DNA of 36,169 nucleotides from contig CANRBT010000005.1 in the NCBI GenBank assembly GCA_947628935.1, positions 1-36,169 of the forward strand, given 5' to 3'. Origin of the DNA: an uncultured Roseburia sp. GTDB taxonomy: Bacteria; Bacillota; Clostridia; Lachnospirales; Lachnospiraceae. Both the position numbers and the translations under genes were made by a program. The notes below the pieces were generated by a model. That model did not search any database. It worked only from the letters and a program-made list of their open reading frames with translations, and had not been told where the DNA came from. Below, piece by piece: positions 28,575 to 36,169 of this stretch; within the stretch, counting starts at the first letter, position 1, and each line of letters starts with the position of its first letter.

Positions 28575-28832
28575 ATGATCCGGAAGAACAGAAAAAATGC
28601 GAAGACGCACACAGGAGCTGTCGCCAAGGAACGCTTAAAGCTTATGATCGACGCGCAGCGGCAGCGGCTGGACGACGAGACGCTGGACCGCATCCGCCAG
28701 GAGATCGGTGCGATCATCACCAAATACGTCGATATCGAACCGGAAAACGTTGAGATCAAGATCATCCTAAAGGACTACAAATCGCAGGAAATATGCGAGA
28801 TCAAGAGAGAGACACATGTTGAAACAGTATAA
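28575..28832 (+). CDS. minE: Cell division topological specificity factor MinE
   Basis: 85 aa; AKERLKLMIDAQRQ...IGAIITKYVDIEPENVEIKI; follows minD. Confidence 0.94.
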   Translation: MIRKNRKNAKTHTGAVAKERLKLMIDAQRQRLDDETLDRIRQEIGAIITKYVDIEPENVEIKIILKDYKSQEICEIKRETHVETV

Positions 28833-29919
28833 ACTAAAGAATTACAAATTCACATTGGCGCTGCTCGTGGCAGGACTGAACCTGCTGGGCGTCCTGCTCG
28901 TCGGCAGCGCCAGCCCCGGAGATCAGAAAAAACAGCTGTTCGGGATGCTGACCGGACTCGCGATCATGCTCATCGTATCCTGCGTGGACTACAGCTTTCT
29001 CCTGCGGTTCTCGTGGCTGATCTATCTGTTCGCCGTCGGGCTCCTCATTCTGGTCATCGTAGCCGGAGAGGACAACAAGGGGGCGCAGCGCTGGCTGGAG
29101 ATCGGCGGTTTCCAGTTTCAGCCCTCCGAGCTGGCAAAGATACTGATGATCCTTTTTTTCGCCTATTACTTCATGAAATACGAGGAGAAGGTCAATACCG
29201 TGCCTGTGCTTTTTGGTTCCTTTCTCCTGATCGGGATCGTGCTCGGACTCATCATTGCGCAGCCAAACCTTTCCACCACGATCATCATGGCGATCCTGTT
29301 CGCGTCCATGCTGTTCATGGCGGGGTTGAGCTACAAGATCGTGACCGGCGTCCTGGTCACCTGCGTGCCGACCTTTTTCATCCTGATGACGTTGATCATC
29401 CAGGATCGTTTTCCGCTCATCCACAGCTACCAGCTCGGGCGCATTATGGCATGGCTGTACCCGGAGGATTACCCGGATATCGCCTACCAGCAGCAGAACT
29501 CGATCATGGCGATCGGCTCCGGGCTCCTCTGGGGGAAGGGCTTAGGGAACAACGACCCGACCTCCGTCAAGAACGGGAACTTTATCCTGGAGCCGCAGAA
29601 CGATTTTATCTTTGCGGTAGCGGGAGAGGAGCTTGGATTCGTGGGCACAGTGACAATCATAATCCTCTTGCTTTTCATCACGATTGAGTGTATATTTATT
29701 GCTAGAAAAGCAAAAGACACAGCAGGGAAGCTTATCTGCTGTGGCATGGCAGCACTGATCGGTTTTCAGAGCATTGTCAATATTGGGGTGGCAAGCGGCT
29801 TACTGCCCAACACAGGCGTCACACTGCCGTTCGTGAGTTATGGGCTGACCTCGCTCTGGTCGCTCTACATCGGCATCGGGCTGGTACTGAACGTTGGACT
29901 GCAGCCGAAAAAATATTGA
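28816..29919 (+). CDS. rodA: RodA/FtsW/SpoVE-family SEDS glycosyltransferase
   Basis: GAQRWLEIGGFQFQPSELAKI, LPFVSYGLTSLWSLYIGIGLVLNV. Confidence 0.95.
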   Translation: MLKQYKLKNYKFTLALLVAGLNLLGVLLVGSASPGDQKKQLFGMLTGLAIMLIVSCVDYSFLLRFSWLIYLFAVGLLILVIVAGEDNKGAQRWLEIGGFQFQPSELAKILMILFFAYYFMKYEEKVNTVPVLFGSFLLIGIVLGLIIAQPNLSTTIIMAILFASMLFMAGLSYKIVTGVLVTCVPTFFILMTLIIQDRFPLIHSYQLGRIMAWLYPEDYPDIAYQQQNSIMAIGSGLLWGKGLGNNDPTSVKNGNFILEPQNDFIFAVAGEELGFVGTVTIIILLLFITIECIFIARKAKDTAGKLICCGMAALIGFQSIVNIGVASGLLPNTGVTLPFVSYGLTSLWSLYIGIGLVLNVGLQPKKY

Positions 29920-29936
29920 TAGGGGGCAATGACATT

Positions 29937-30332
29937 ATGAACATCGGACTGATCGCACATGACTCCAAAAAAAAGCTGATGCAAAACTTCTGTATCGCCT
30001 ATCGGGGGATCCTATGCAAGAATGAGCTTTACGCGACCGGGACGACCGGAAGACTCATCGAGGAGGTCACGAACCTAAGCGTTCACAAGTTCCTGGCGGG
30101 ACACCTGGGAGGGGCGCAGCAGTTAAGTGCGCAGATCGAGCACAACGAGATCGATCTCGTCATTTTTCTGCGCGATCCGCTGACGCAGAAATCCCATGAG
30201 CCGGATGTCAACAATGTCATCCGCATCTGTGACACGCATAATATTCCGCTGGCATCGAACCTTGCAACGGCCGAGCTGCTGATCAAGTCATTGGATAGAG
30301 GAGATTTAGAGTGGCGTGAGATGTACAAATAA
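29937..30332 (+). CDS. mgsA: Methylglyoxal-synthase-like protein, probably non-canonical (catalytic Asp replaced by Ala)
   Basis: MNIGLIAHDSKKKLM, ELYATGTTGRLI, FLAGHLGGAQQLSA, FLRDPLTQKSHEPDV, NIPLASNLATAELLI; start ATG 29937. Confidence 0.88.
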   Translation: MNIGLIAHDSKKKLMQNFCIAYRGILCKNELYATGTTGRLIEEVTNLSVHKFLAGHLGGAQQLSAQIEHNEIDLVIFLRDPLTQKSHEPDVNNVIRICDTHNIPLASNLATAELLIKSLDRGDLEWREMYK

Positions 30333-31326
30333 GAAAACGCTGGGCAGAAAATGCATTTGCCTGCTCACAGGATCCATACTGTTGTCTGCATCGGGATGCG
30401 GCACGCGTGCCGCATCCCTTGTTGTGCCTTACGAGATCTATGACATGAGCGATGCCTACGGCGTTTCCGTCTCCCCGGCGGCGGTCGGAGGAGACGCGTC
30501 CTATTTTTCGGAAGGTCTGTGCGTCTCCGAGGATATCTCGCTCGGAACGGACACCACAGACTCGCAGGTGGCGGAGGGCGCCGGAGCGTTCAACCTCGCA
30601 ACCGGCAGCGTCCTGTACGCGAAAAACCTGTACGAGCGGCTTTATCCGGCGAGCACGACCAAGATCCTGACCGCCTATATCGCCCTGACGCACTGCGACG
30701 ACCTGGACGCCTTTGTGACAGTCAGCCACAGCGCGGTCGACCTGGAACCGGATTCGTCCGTGTGCGGACTCAAGGAGGGCGATGTCATCCGGCTGCGCGA
30801 CCTGCTCTACGGCATGATCCTGCGCAGCGGAAACGATGCGGCAAACGCAGTGGCAGAGTATGTCTCGGGCGATACCGCGTCGTTCGCGCAGCTCATGAAC
30901 GAGACGGCATGGTCGATCGGAGCTACGCACTCCCACTTTGTCAATCCGCACGGCATGCCGGATGCGGACCATTACACCACAGTGTACGACATGTATCTCA
31001 TCTTTGCGAAGGCGCTGGAGAACGAGCAGTTTGCCAGCCTGATCGCCACGACCTCCTATGATGTCGCATACACGGACCGCTCGGGAAAGCTCGTGAAACA
31101 GACCTGGCCGAACACCTGCCAGTACATGAGCGGAAGGGCGTCGGCGCCGGACGGCATCACAGTCGTGGGCGGCAAGACCGGAACGACCGGCGATGCAGGG
31201 TACTGTCTGGCGCTGTATTCCCTCAACACAAAGGGGGAGCCTGTCATCTCGATCGTCTTTAAGGCGGATGCACGCTCAAACCTGTATCTGTTGATGAACG
31301 AGATTTTGCAGCAGTACGGCGGCTGA
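30316..31326 (+). CDS. dacF: D-alanyl-D-alanine carboxypeptidase, DacF-like
   Basis: PASTTKILTAYIAL (SxxK), RSGNDAANAVAEY (SxN), GGKTGTTGDAGYC (KTG); GTG start 30316 overlapping the upstream gene. Confidence 0.94.
   Translation: MRCTNKKTLGRKCICLLTGSILLSASGCGTRAASLVVPYEIYDMSDAYGVSVSPAAVGGDASYFSEGLCVSEDISLGTDTTDSQVAEGAGAFNLATGSVLYAKNLYERLYPASTTKILTAYIALTHCDDLDAFVTVSHSAVDLEPDSSVCGLKEGDVIRLRDLLYGMILRSGNDAANAVAEYVSGDTASFAQLMNETAWSIGATHSHFVNPHGMPDADHYTTVYDMYLIFAKALENEQFASLIATTSYDVAYTDRSGKLVKQTWPNTCQYMSGRASAPDGITVVGGKTGTTGDAGYCLALYSLNTKGEPVISIVFKADARSNLYLLMNEILQQYGG
30393..30418. repeat. Perfect 26-bp palindrome inside the dacF signal-peptide region
   Basis: gggatgcggcacgcgtgccgcatccc equals its own reverse complement. 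Confidence 0.97.
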
Positions 31327-31361
31327 GGGGCGGTTGTCCCGAGGTGTTTTTCAAAATGAGG

Positions 31362-31390
31362 TTGTATTTTACAGGTACATATACTATAAT
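31362..31390 (+). promoter_or_regulatory. Putative promoter for the small P-loop gene
   Basis: TTGTAT (31362-31367), 17-nt spacer, perfect TATAAT (31385-31390). Confidence 0.55.
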
Positions 31391-31472
31391 TAGTCTATGA
31401 GCAACGTGAATCAACTGCTTTTACACAGTTAGAAGCCAACGTGGACAGGGCAGATTACCAGGAGGAAACGGC

Positions 31473-31895
31473 ATGATTGAGATTATTTCAGGGGAAAAGG
31501 GAAAAGGAAAGACAAAGGAGCTTCTGAGCAAGGTGAACGCGTCTATCGCATCGGCGTCGGGCAACATCGTGTACCTGGACAAGAGCCAGAAGCATATGTA
31601 TGAGCTGAACAACCGTGTGCGGCTCATCAATGTGACGGAATATCCGATCGAGAACTGTGACGAGTTCCTTGGTTTTATCTGCGGCATCGTATCGCAGGAC
31701 AACGATCTGGAGGAGATGTATCTGGACAGCTTTCTGACGATCGCGAATATCGACACGGACGAGGAGATCTGCCACGCGATCCAGAAGCTGGATATCATCA
31801 GCGAAAAATACAATGTCAAGTTTATCCTGAGCGTCTCCCGGAACGAGGCGAACCTTCCGGATAGCGCGCGGGCAAAGATCGTCATTTCCCTGTAA
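31473..31895 (+). CDS. Small P-loop protein of unknown function
   Basis: ATG 31473 with AGGAGG upstream; ISGEKGKGKTKELL Walker A; 140 aa. Confidence 0.8.
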   Translation: MIEIISGEKGKGKTKELLSKVNASIASASGNIVYLDKSQKHMYELNNRVRLINVTEYPIENCDEFLGFICGIVSQDNDLEEMYLDSFLTIANIDTDEEICHAIQKLDIISEKYNVKFILSVSRNEANLPDSARAKIVISL

Positions 31896-31912
31896 TTTGT
31901 TCTTAACGATCC

Positions 31913-31943
31913 AAAAGTGCTGTAGGTCCTACAGCACTTTTTT
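31913..31943 (+). terminator. Intrinsic terminator
   Basis: aaaagtgctgtagg-t-cctacagcactttt followed by T's. Confidence 0.93.
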
Positions 31944-31975
31944 CACGCATATTCGGTCAATCACAGAATTTTGCT

Positions 31976-32188
31976 TTATGCCTGATCGACGGAACGGATT
32001 CTTCCGAACAGGCTGATCAGGTACAGTCCGCCGATACCGACGATCGCATAGACAATGCGGGAGAACCAGGACATATTTCCGAATACGAACGCTACGAGAT
32101 CAAATCGGAAGAAACCAATCAGTCCCCAGTTCACGGCGCCGATAATGACCAGTGTGAGCAATGTATAGTCCAACCAGTTTGTGTTCAT
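31976..32188 (-). CDS. DUF378-family small membrane protein
   Basis: LDYTLLTLVIIGAVNWGLIGFFRFDLVAFVFG...SRIVYAIVGIGGLYLI; AAAGGAGGG upstream on - strand. Confidence 0.92.
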   Translation of the reverse strand: MNTNWLDYTLLTLVIIGAVNWGLIGFFRFDLVAFVFGNMSWFSRIVYAIVGIGGLYLISLFGRIRSVDQA

Positions 32189-32317
32189 GCTTTCATCCCT
32201 CCTTTTTCATCAATAGTATTTTTCGGCGGACCGATTTTTATACAGGCGAAACATTGTTTTTTGAAAAGGTGATATGGTAAAATAAGGTTGTCATTTTTGA
32301 GAGAGGCGGAAGTTCTT

Positions 32318-33712
32318 TTGGGGAAAAATAAAAAAATCGTGAGATACCGCCGGACGTTCAACGGCAACATCGGCGTCATCATATTTATTTTTATCTTTAT
32401 CTATATCGTGTACAACGTCTTTTCCTATGCGACTGCCACGCACATCTCCGTGTACGAGGTGGAGCAGGGCACAATGGCGGAGAACAACATCTACCGCGGG
32501 CTGATCTTGCGGGACGAGCAGGTATACGACTCGCCCTACAGCGGCATGCTGAATTGCTACGTCCGGGAAACCTCCAGGGTCGGCGTGGGCGATCTCATCT
32601 GCTCGATCGATGAAAACGGCGCCGTCTCACGCATGATCGCGGAGGCGAGTCAGGATGTGGCGTCCATCCGTGAGGATGCGCTCGAGGACATCGAGACGGC
32701 GATCTATGAGTTTGGCGCCTCCTATGATGCGCAGGATTTCTACAATGTATACAATTTCAAGGACTCTCTGTCCTCCTCGCTGAGCGAGGCGCTGAACCTT
32801 GCCGCGCTGGAAGATATTTCCGATTACACAGCCAACGCCCAGGCCAGCGGCAGCTTTCACAGGCTGACTGCCGATCGTCCCGGATTGGTGGCGTTCTACA
32901 CGGACGGCTACGAAGGCGTCACGCTGGACACCTTTACGCCGGACATGTTCGACGAGTCGAAATACAGCCGCGTCAGCAGCCAGAATGCCCATGAGGTGGC
33001 AAACGGGGATCCGATCTACAAGCTCATCCGAAGCGAGCTGTGGAATATCGTTTTTCCGATCGACGACGATCTGCGCGCAAAGCTTGCCGACACAGACACG
33101 GTTCAGATCCGTTTTGTCAAGGACGACAAGAAGATTTATGCGAACTGCTCCATTTTGCAGCGGAGCGGGCAGAATTACCTGGTTCTGGCTCTGCGCAGTT
33201 CCATGATCCGCTATGCGAGGGACCGTTATGTGGAGGTGGAGCTTCTCCTGTCCGAGAAGACAGGTCTGAAAATTCCGAACTCCGCCATTACACAGAAGGA
33301 GTTTTTTACCGTCCCCACAGATTACTTTATGAAGGGCGGCGATTCCGACAGCGAAGGGCTGCTGATCGAACGGCGGACAGAGGACGGGGAGGTGATCTCC
33401 GAGTACGTGGTTCCGACCATTTACTATGAAAACGACGGTTGTTACTATATTGACAGCGAGGATGTATCTGCGGGCGATCTCGTGCGGAAGCCGGATTCCT
33501 CCGGCACGTATACGATCGGCAGCCGGACAGCGTCGCTCCAGGGCGTCTATAACATCAACAAGGGTTACGCCGTGTTCAAACAGATCAATGTTCTCTATCA
33601 AAACGAAGAATACGCGATCGTGGAGACGGGGACGACGTATGGCATCATGTTATATGACCATATCGCACTGGACGGCAGCAAGATACAGGAAAACGAATTG
33701 ATCAATGAATAG
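32318..33712 (+). CDS. HlyD/membrane-fusion-like single-pass protein
   Basis: VIIFIFIFIYIVYNVF TM, VYEVEQGTMAENNIYRGLILRDEQVYDSPYSGML...VGDLICSID lipoyl-like hairpin; likely TTG start 32318. Confidence 0.7.
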   Translation: MGKNKKIVRYRRTFNGNIGVIIFIFIFIYIVYNVFSYATATHISVYEVEQGTMAENNIYRGLILRDEQVYDSPYSGMLNCYVRETSRVGVGDLICSIDENGAVSRMIAEASQDVASIREDALEDIETAIYEFGASYDAQDFYNVYNFKDSLSSSLSEALNLAALEDISDYTANAQASGSFHRLTADRPGLVAFYTDGYEGVTLDTFTPDMFDESKYSRVSSQNAHEVANGDPIYKLIRSELWNIVFPIDDDLRAKLADTDTVQIRFVKDDKKIYANCSILQRSGQNYLVLALRSSMIRYARDRYVEVELLLSEKTGLKIPNSAITQKEFFTVPTDYFMKGGDSDSEGLLIERRTEDGEVISEYVVPTIYYENDGCYYIDSEDVSAGDLVRKPDSSGTYTIGSRTASLQGVYNINKGYAVFKQINVLYQNEEYAIVETGTTYGIMLYDHIALDGSKIQENELINE

Positions 33713-33727
33713 GACAGGAGAGAGAGT

Positions 33728-34423
33728 ATGGTAAAGGAAAATCTGGCGCAGGTGGAACAGAACATCCAAAAGGCATGCGAGCGTGCCGGAAGGGCTCGGG
33801 AGGAGGTCACTCTGATCGCCGTTGGCAAGACAAAACCCGTCGGGATGCTGCAGGAGGTCTACGAGGAGGGGGTTCGTGATTTTGGCGAGAACAAGGTGCA
33901 GGAGCTGTGCCAAAAGATGGACGAGCTGCCGGAGGACATACGCTGGCATATGATCGGACACCTGCAGCGGAACAAGGTGCGCTACATCGTCGGCCGCGTC
34001 GCGCTGATCCACTCCGTTGACACTTACCGCCTTGCGGAGGAGATCAACATACAGGCAAAAAAACACGGCATTACGGTTCCGATCCTCGTGGAGGTCAACA
34101 TTGCGGGAGAGGAGTCCAAATTTGGCACAACGGCGGAGGACGCGATCCTTCTGGTCGAGGAGATCTCCCGGCTGGAAAACGTCCGTATCGAAGGGTTGAT
34201 GACAATTGCACCATATGTTGTGGATGCGGAAGAAAATCGTCTGTATTTTCGCAAAATAAAGCAATTATCTGTTGACATAACAAGCAAAAACCTCCATAAT
34301 GTATCTATGAAAATATTGTCTATGGGCATGACCGGCGATTACACGGTCGCAATCGAGGAGGGCGCGACCATGGTACGGGTCGGCACGGGTATTTTCGGCG
34401 AGAGAAATTATGACAAGGCATAG
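33728..34423 (+). CDS. yggS: YggS/PLPBP-family pyridoxal phosphate homeostasis protein
   Basis: VTLIAVGKTKPV, FGENKVQEL, WHMIGHLQRNKV, MGMTGDYTVAIEEGATMVRVGTGIFGER. Confidence 0.96.
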   Translation: MVKENLAQVEQNIQKACERAGRAREEVTLIAVGKTKPVGMLQEVYEEGVRDFGENKVQELCQKMDELPEDIRWHMIGHLQRNKVRYIVGRVALIHSVDTYRLAEEINIQAKKHGITVPILVEVNIAGEESKFGTTAEDAILLVEEISRLENVRIEGLMTIAPYVVDAEENRLYFRKIKQLSVDITSKNLHNVSMKILSMGMTGDYTVAIEEGATMVRVGTGIFGERNYDKA

Positions 34424-34432
34424 GGAGAACCC

Positions 34433-34945
34433 ATGAGTGTTTTAGATAAATTTTTAGACATTTTACATATGAATCCCGACGACGATGACGACGACTTCTA
34501 CAATGAGGAATACGACTATGAGGAGGACTATGAGGAGCCGCCTAAGAAGCCATCCAGGAAGGAGCGCCGGGAAAAGGAGGCCGCAGAGGAGGAGACCGCC
34601 CTGCGTCCAAGCCCCAAGGTGACGCCCATCCGTCCGTCCAAAAAGCAGTCTGCCTCCGGCATGGAGGTCTGCGTCATCAAGCCGACCGCTTTTGAGGATG
34701 CACGGGAGATCACGGAGACTCTGCTCAACAACCACACGGTCATCCTGAACGTGGAGGGGTTAGACGTCAGAATCGCACAGCGCATCATTGATTTTGCCTC
34801 CGGCTCCTGCTTTGCCATCAGCGGCAATCTGCAAAAGATCTCCACTTACATATTTATCATCACACCGTCCTCGGTCGACCTCTCAGGCGATTTCCAGAAT
34901 CTGGTAGACGCTGTCCAGCCTCTGGGGATCCAGACGGATTTTTGA
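34433..34945 (+). CDS. sepF: Cell division protein SepF
   Basis: Acidic N-terminal linker, then CVIKPTAFEDAREITETLLNNHTVILNVEGLD...RIIDFASGSCFAISGNLQKIS. Confidence 0.96.
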   Translation: MSVLDKFLDILHMNPDDDDDDFYNEEYDYEEDYEEPPKKPSRKERREKEAAEEETALRPSPKVTPIRPSKKQSASGMEVCVIKPTAFEDAREITETLLNNHTVILNVEGLDVRIAQRIIDFASGSCFAISGNLQKISTYIFIITPSSVDLSGDFQNLVDAVQPLGIQTDF

Positions 34946-34946
34946 C

Positions 34947-35699
34947 ATGAACGAACAGGAGCTGTGCCGGAAACGGCTTTTGGATCTCGCCAGATTGGCG
35001 GACCGCAGGGGGATCGTTCTGTTCAGCGATTTTCTTGGTCTAAACGAACTGAATATCTATCGCCAGTCCGAAAAGCTCTTTGAGACGAAAACCGAGAGCT
35101 TCGGCGGCGTGCCGTGTGCAGAGCGTCAGATGATAGCCTTCATTCCTAATGCTCTTTGTCATGAGATCCGATATCCGATAGCGGCGCTGCGCATCAAGCC
35201 CGTCAATCCCAGATTTGCAGAGCCGCTCGGGCATCGCGACGTGCTGGGCGCAGTGATGAATCTCGGCATCGACCGCGGAAAGCTCGGGGATATCCTGATC
35301 TGTGAAAATGAGGCATACCTGTTGTGCCATGAGAACACGGCGGAGCATTTCCTTGAACATCTGGAGCGCGTGCGCCACACGGCTGTGACGGCAGAGCGCT
35401 GTCAGCCGGAAGAGATCTCCGTCCGACAGGAGCTGGAGGAGCGGACAGGCATTGTCACCTCGGACCGTCTGGACGCGCTGCTCGCATGCGTGCACAAACT
35501 GTCGCGCAGCCAGGCGCAGGCGCTGATCCGCCAGGAAAAGGTGTTTGTCAACGGGCAGACCGCCGTAAATCCCTCCCGTCCCTGCCAGGCGGGCGACATC
35601 GTCTCCGCGCGCGGGTACGGGCGCTTTGTCTATCTCGCCGACTATGGCGAGACAGGTAAGGGACGGTTAAAGATCAGATATCAGATCTATCGAAATTGA
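34947..35699 (+). CDS. ylmH: YlmH-like RNA-binding S4-domain protein
   Basis: C-terminal S4 domain SRSQAQALIRQEKVFVNGQTAVNPSRPCQAGDIVSARGYGRF; downstream of sepF. Confidence 0.93.
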   Translation: MNEQELCRKRLLDLARLADRRGIVLFSDFLGLNELNIYRQSEKLFETKTESFGGVPCAERQMIAFIPNALCHEIRYPIAALRIKPVNPRFAEPLGHRDVLGAVMNLGIDRGKLGDILICENEAYLLCHENTAEHFLEHLERVRHTAVTAERCQPEEISVRQELEERTGIVTSDRLDALLACVHKLSRSQAQALIRQEKVFVNGQTAVNPSRPCQAGDIVSARGYGRFVYLADYGETGKGRLKIRYQIYRN

Positions 35700-35729
35700 G
35701 CACAGACAAGAAGGGAGCATGGAAACATT

Positions 35730-36169
35730 ATGGCAAGATCGATCGACGTCGCAGCGAGCGGCGCAAAACCCTACCAGCTCAGGCTGACCGTCGGCTTCGG
35801 GGAGCTTGGCGGCTGCCTGTGCGGTCTGGGGTATCAGAAGACACAAAAGGCATGCATCGTCACCGACTCCAACGTCGGACCGCTCTATGCGGGTGAGGTA
35901 GAGGCTGCGCTGCGCGATGTATTCGATACCGTGCTGGTGCACACCTTTCCGGCGGGAGAGGAGCACAAAAATTTAGATACGGTACACGCGCTCTACGAGA
36001 CACTGATCGTAAACCGTTTTGACCGCCATGATCTTCTCATCGCATTGGGCGGCGGCGTCGTCGGCGATCTGACGGGCTTTGCGGCGGCGACCTTTCTGCG
36101 CGGGATCGATTTTGTCCAGGTGCCGACCACCCTGCTGTCGCAGGTAGACAGCAGCATCGGCGGAAAGAC
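35730..36169 (+). CDS. aroB: 3-dehydroquinate synthase (5' part, truncated by window end)
   Basis: MARSIDVAASG..., FPAGEEHKNLDTV, ALGGGVVGDLTGFAAATFLRGIDFVQVPTTLLSQVDSSIGGK; absent from the ORF track because no stop is in the window. Confidence 0.95.
   Translation, partial: MARSIDVAASGAKPYQLRLTVGFGELGGCLCGLGYQKTQKACIVTDSNVGPLYAGEVEAALRDVFDTVLVHTFPAGEEHKNLDTVHALYETLIVNRFDRHDLLIALGGGVVGDLTGFAAATFLRGIDFVQVPTTLLSQVDSSIGGK

Noticed and set aside
31326-31360. Possible terminator after dacF (ggggcggttgtccc then gtttttc)
   Set aside because: Stem only about 4 bp with poor pairing; not a credible intrinsic terminator.
1-36169. CRISPR arrays, IS elements, integrases, tRNA/rRNA genes
   Set aside because: No spaced direct repeats, transposase/integrase ORFs, or tRNA/rRNA-like sequences were noticed; intergenic gaps are short.

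Overview
A gene-dense chromosomal window that looks like a Gram-positive Clostridia/Lachnospiraceae-type core region. Nearly all genes are on the + strand; only two small genes are on the - strand. Approximate order: fhs (3' tail), folD, zinc-ribbon/TPR/chitobiase-C protein, rlmH, (-) lipoprotein, pyrimidine-nucleoside phosphorylase, yqfC-yqfD-phoH-degenerate HD protein-ybeY, a flippase, two flavoproteins, mutS-mutL-miaA, aluminium-resistance/Met-gamma-lyase-like protein, radC-mreBCD-PBP2-minCDE-rodA-MGS-like-dacF, a small P-loop protein, (-) DUF378, HlyD-like, yggS, sepF, ylmH, aroB (5' part). I saw no mobile element, CRISPR array, rRNA or tRNA. The best leads are hidden departures inside housekeeping genes. 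(1) A methylglyoxal-synthase-like protein in the cell-elongation operon has Ala in place of the catalytic-base Asp but keeps the phosphate-binding residues. (2) A PgpH/YqfF-position HD protein has lost its HD dyad and other metal ligands. (3) A perfect 26-bp palindrome lies in the signal-peptide region of dacF. (4) A strong hairpin sits between mreB and the mreC ribosome-binding site. (5) The MutL linker contains an in-frame 21-bp triplicate repeat. (6) PBP2 carries an insertion of about 240 aa. All calls come from reading the sequence and from recalled family motifs; no search was run.
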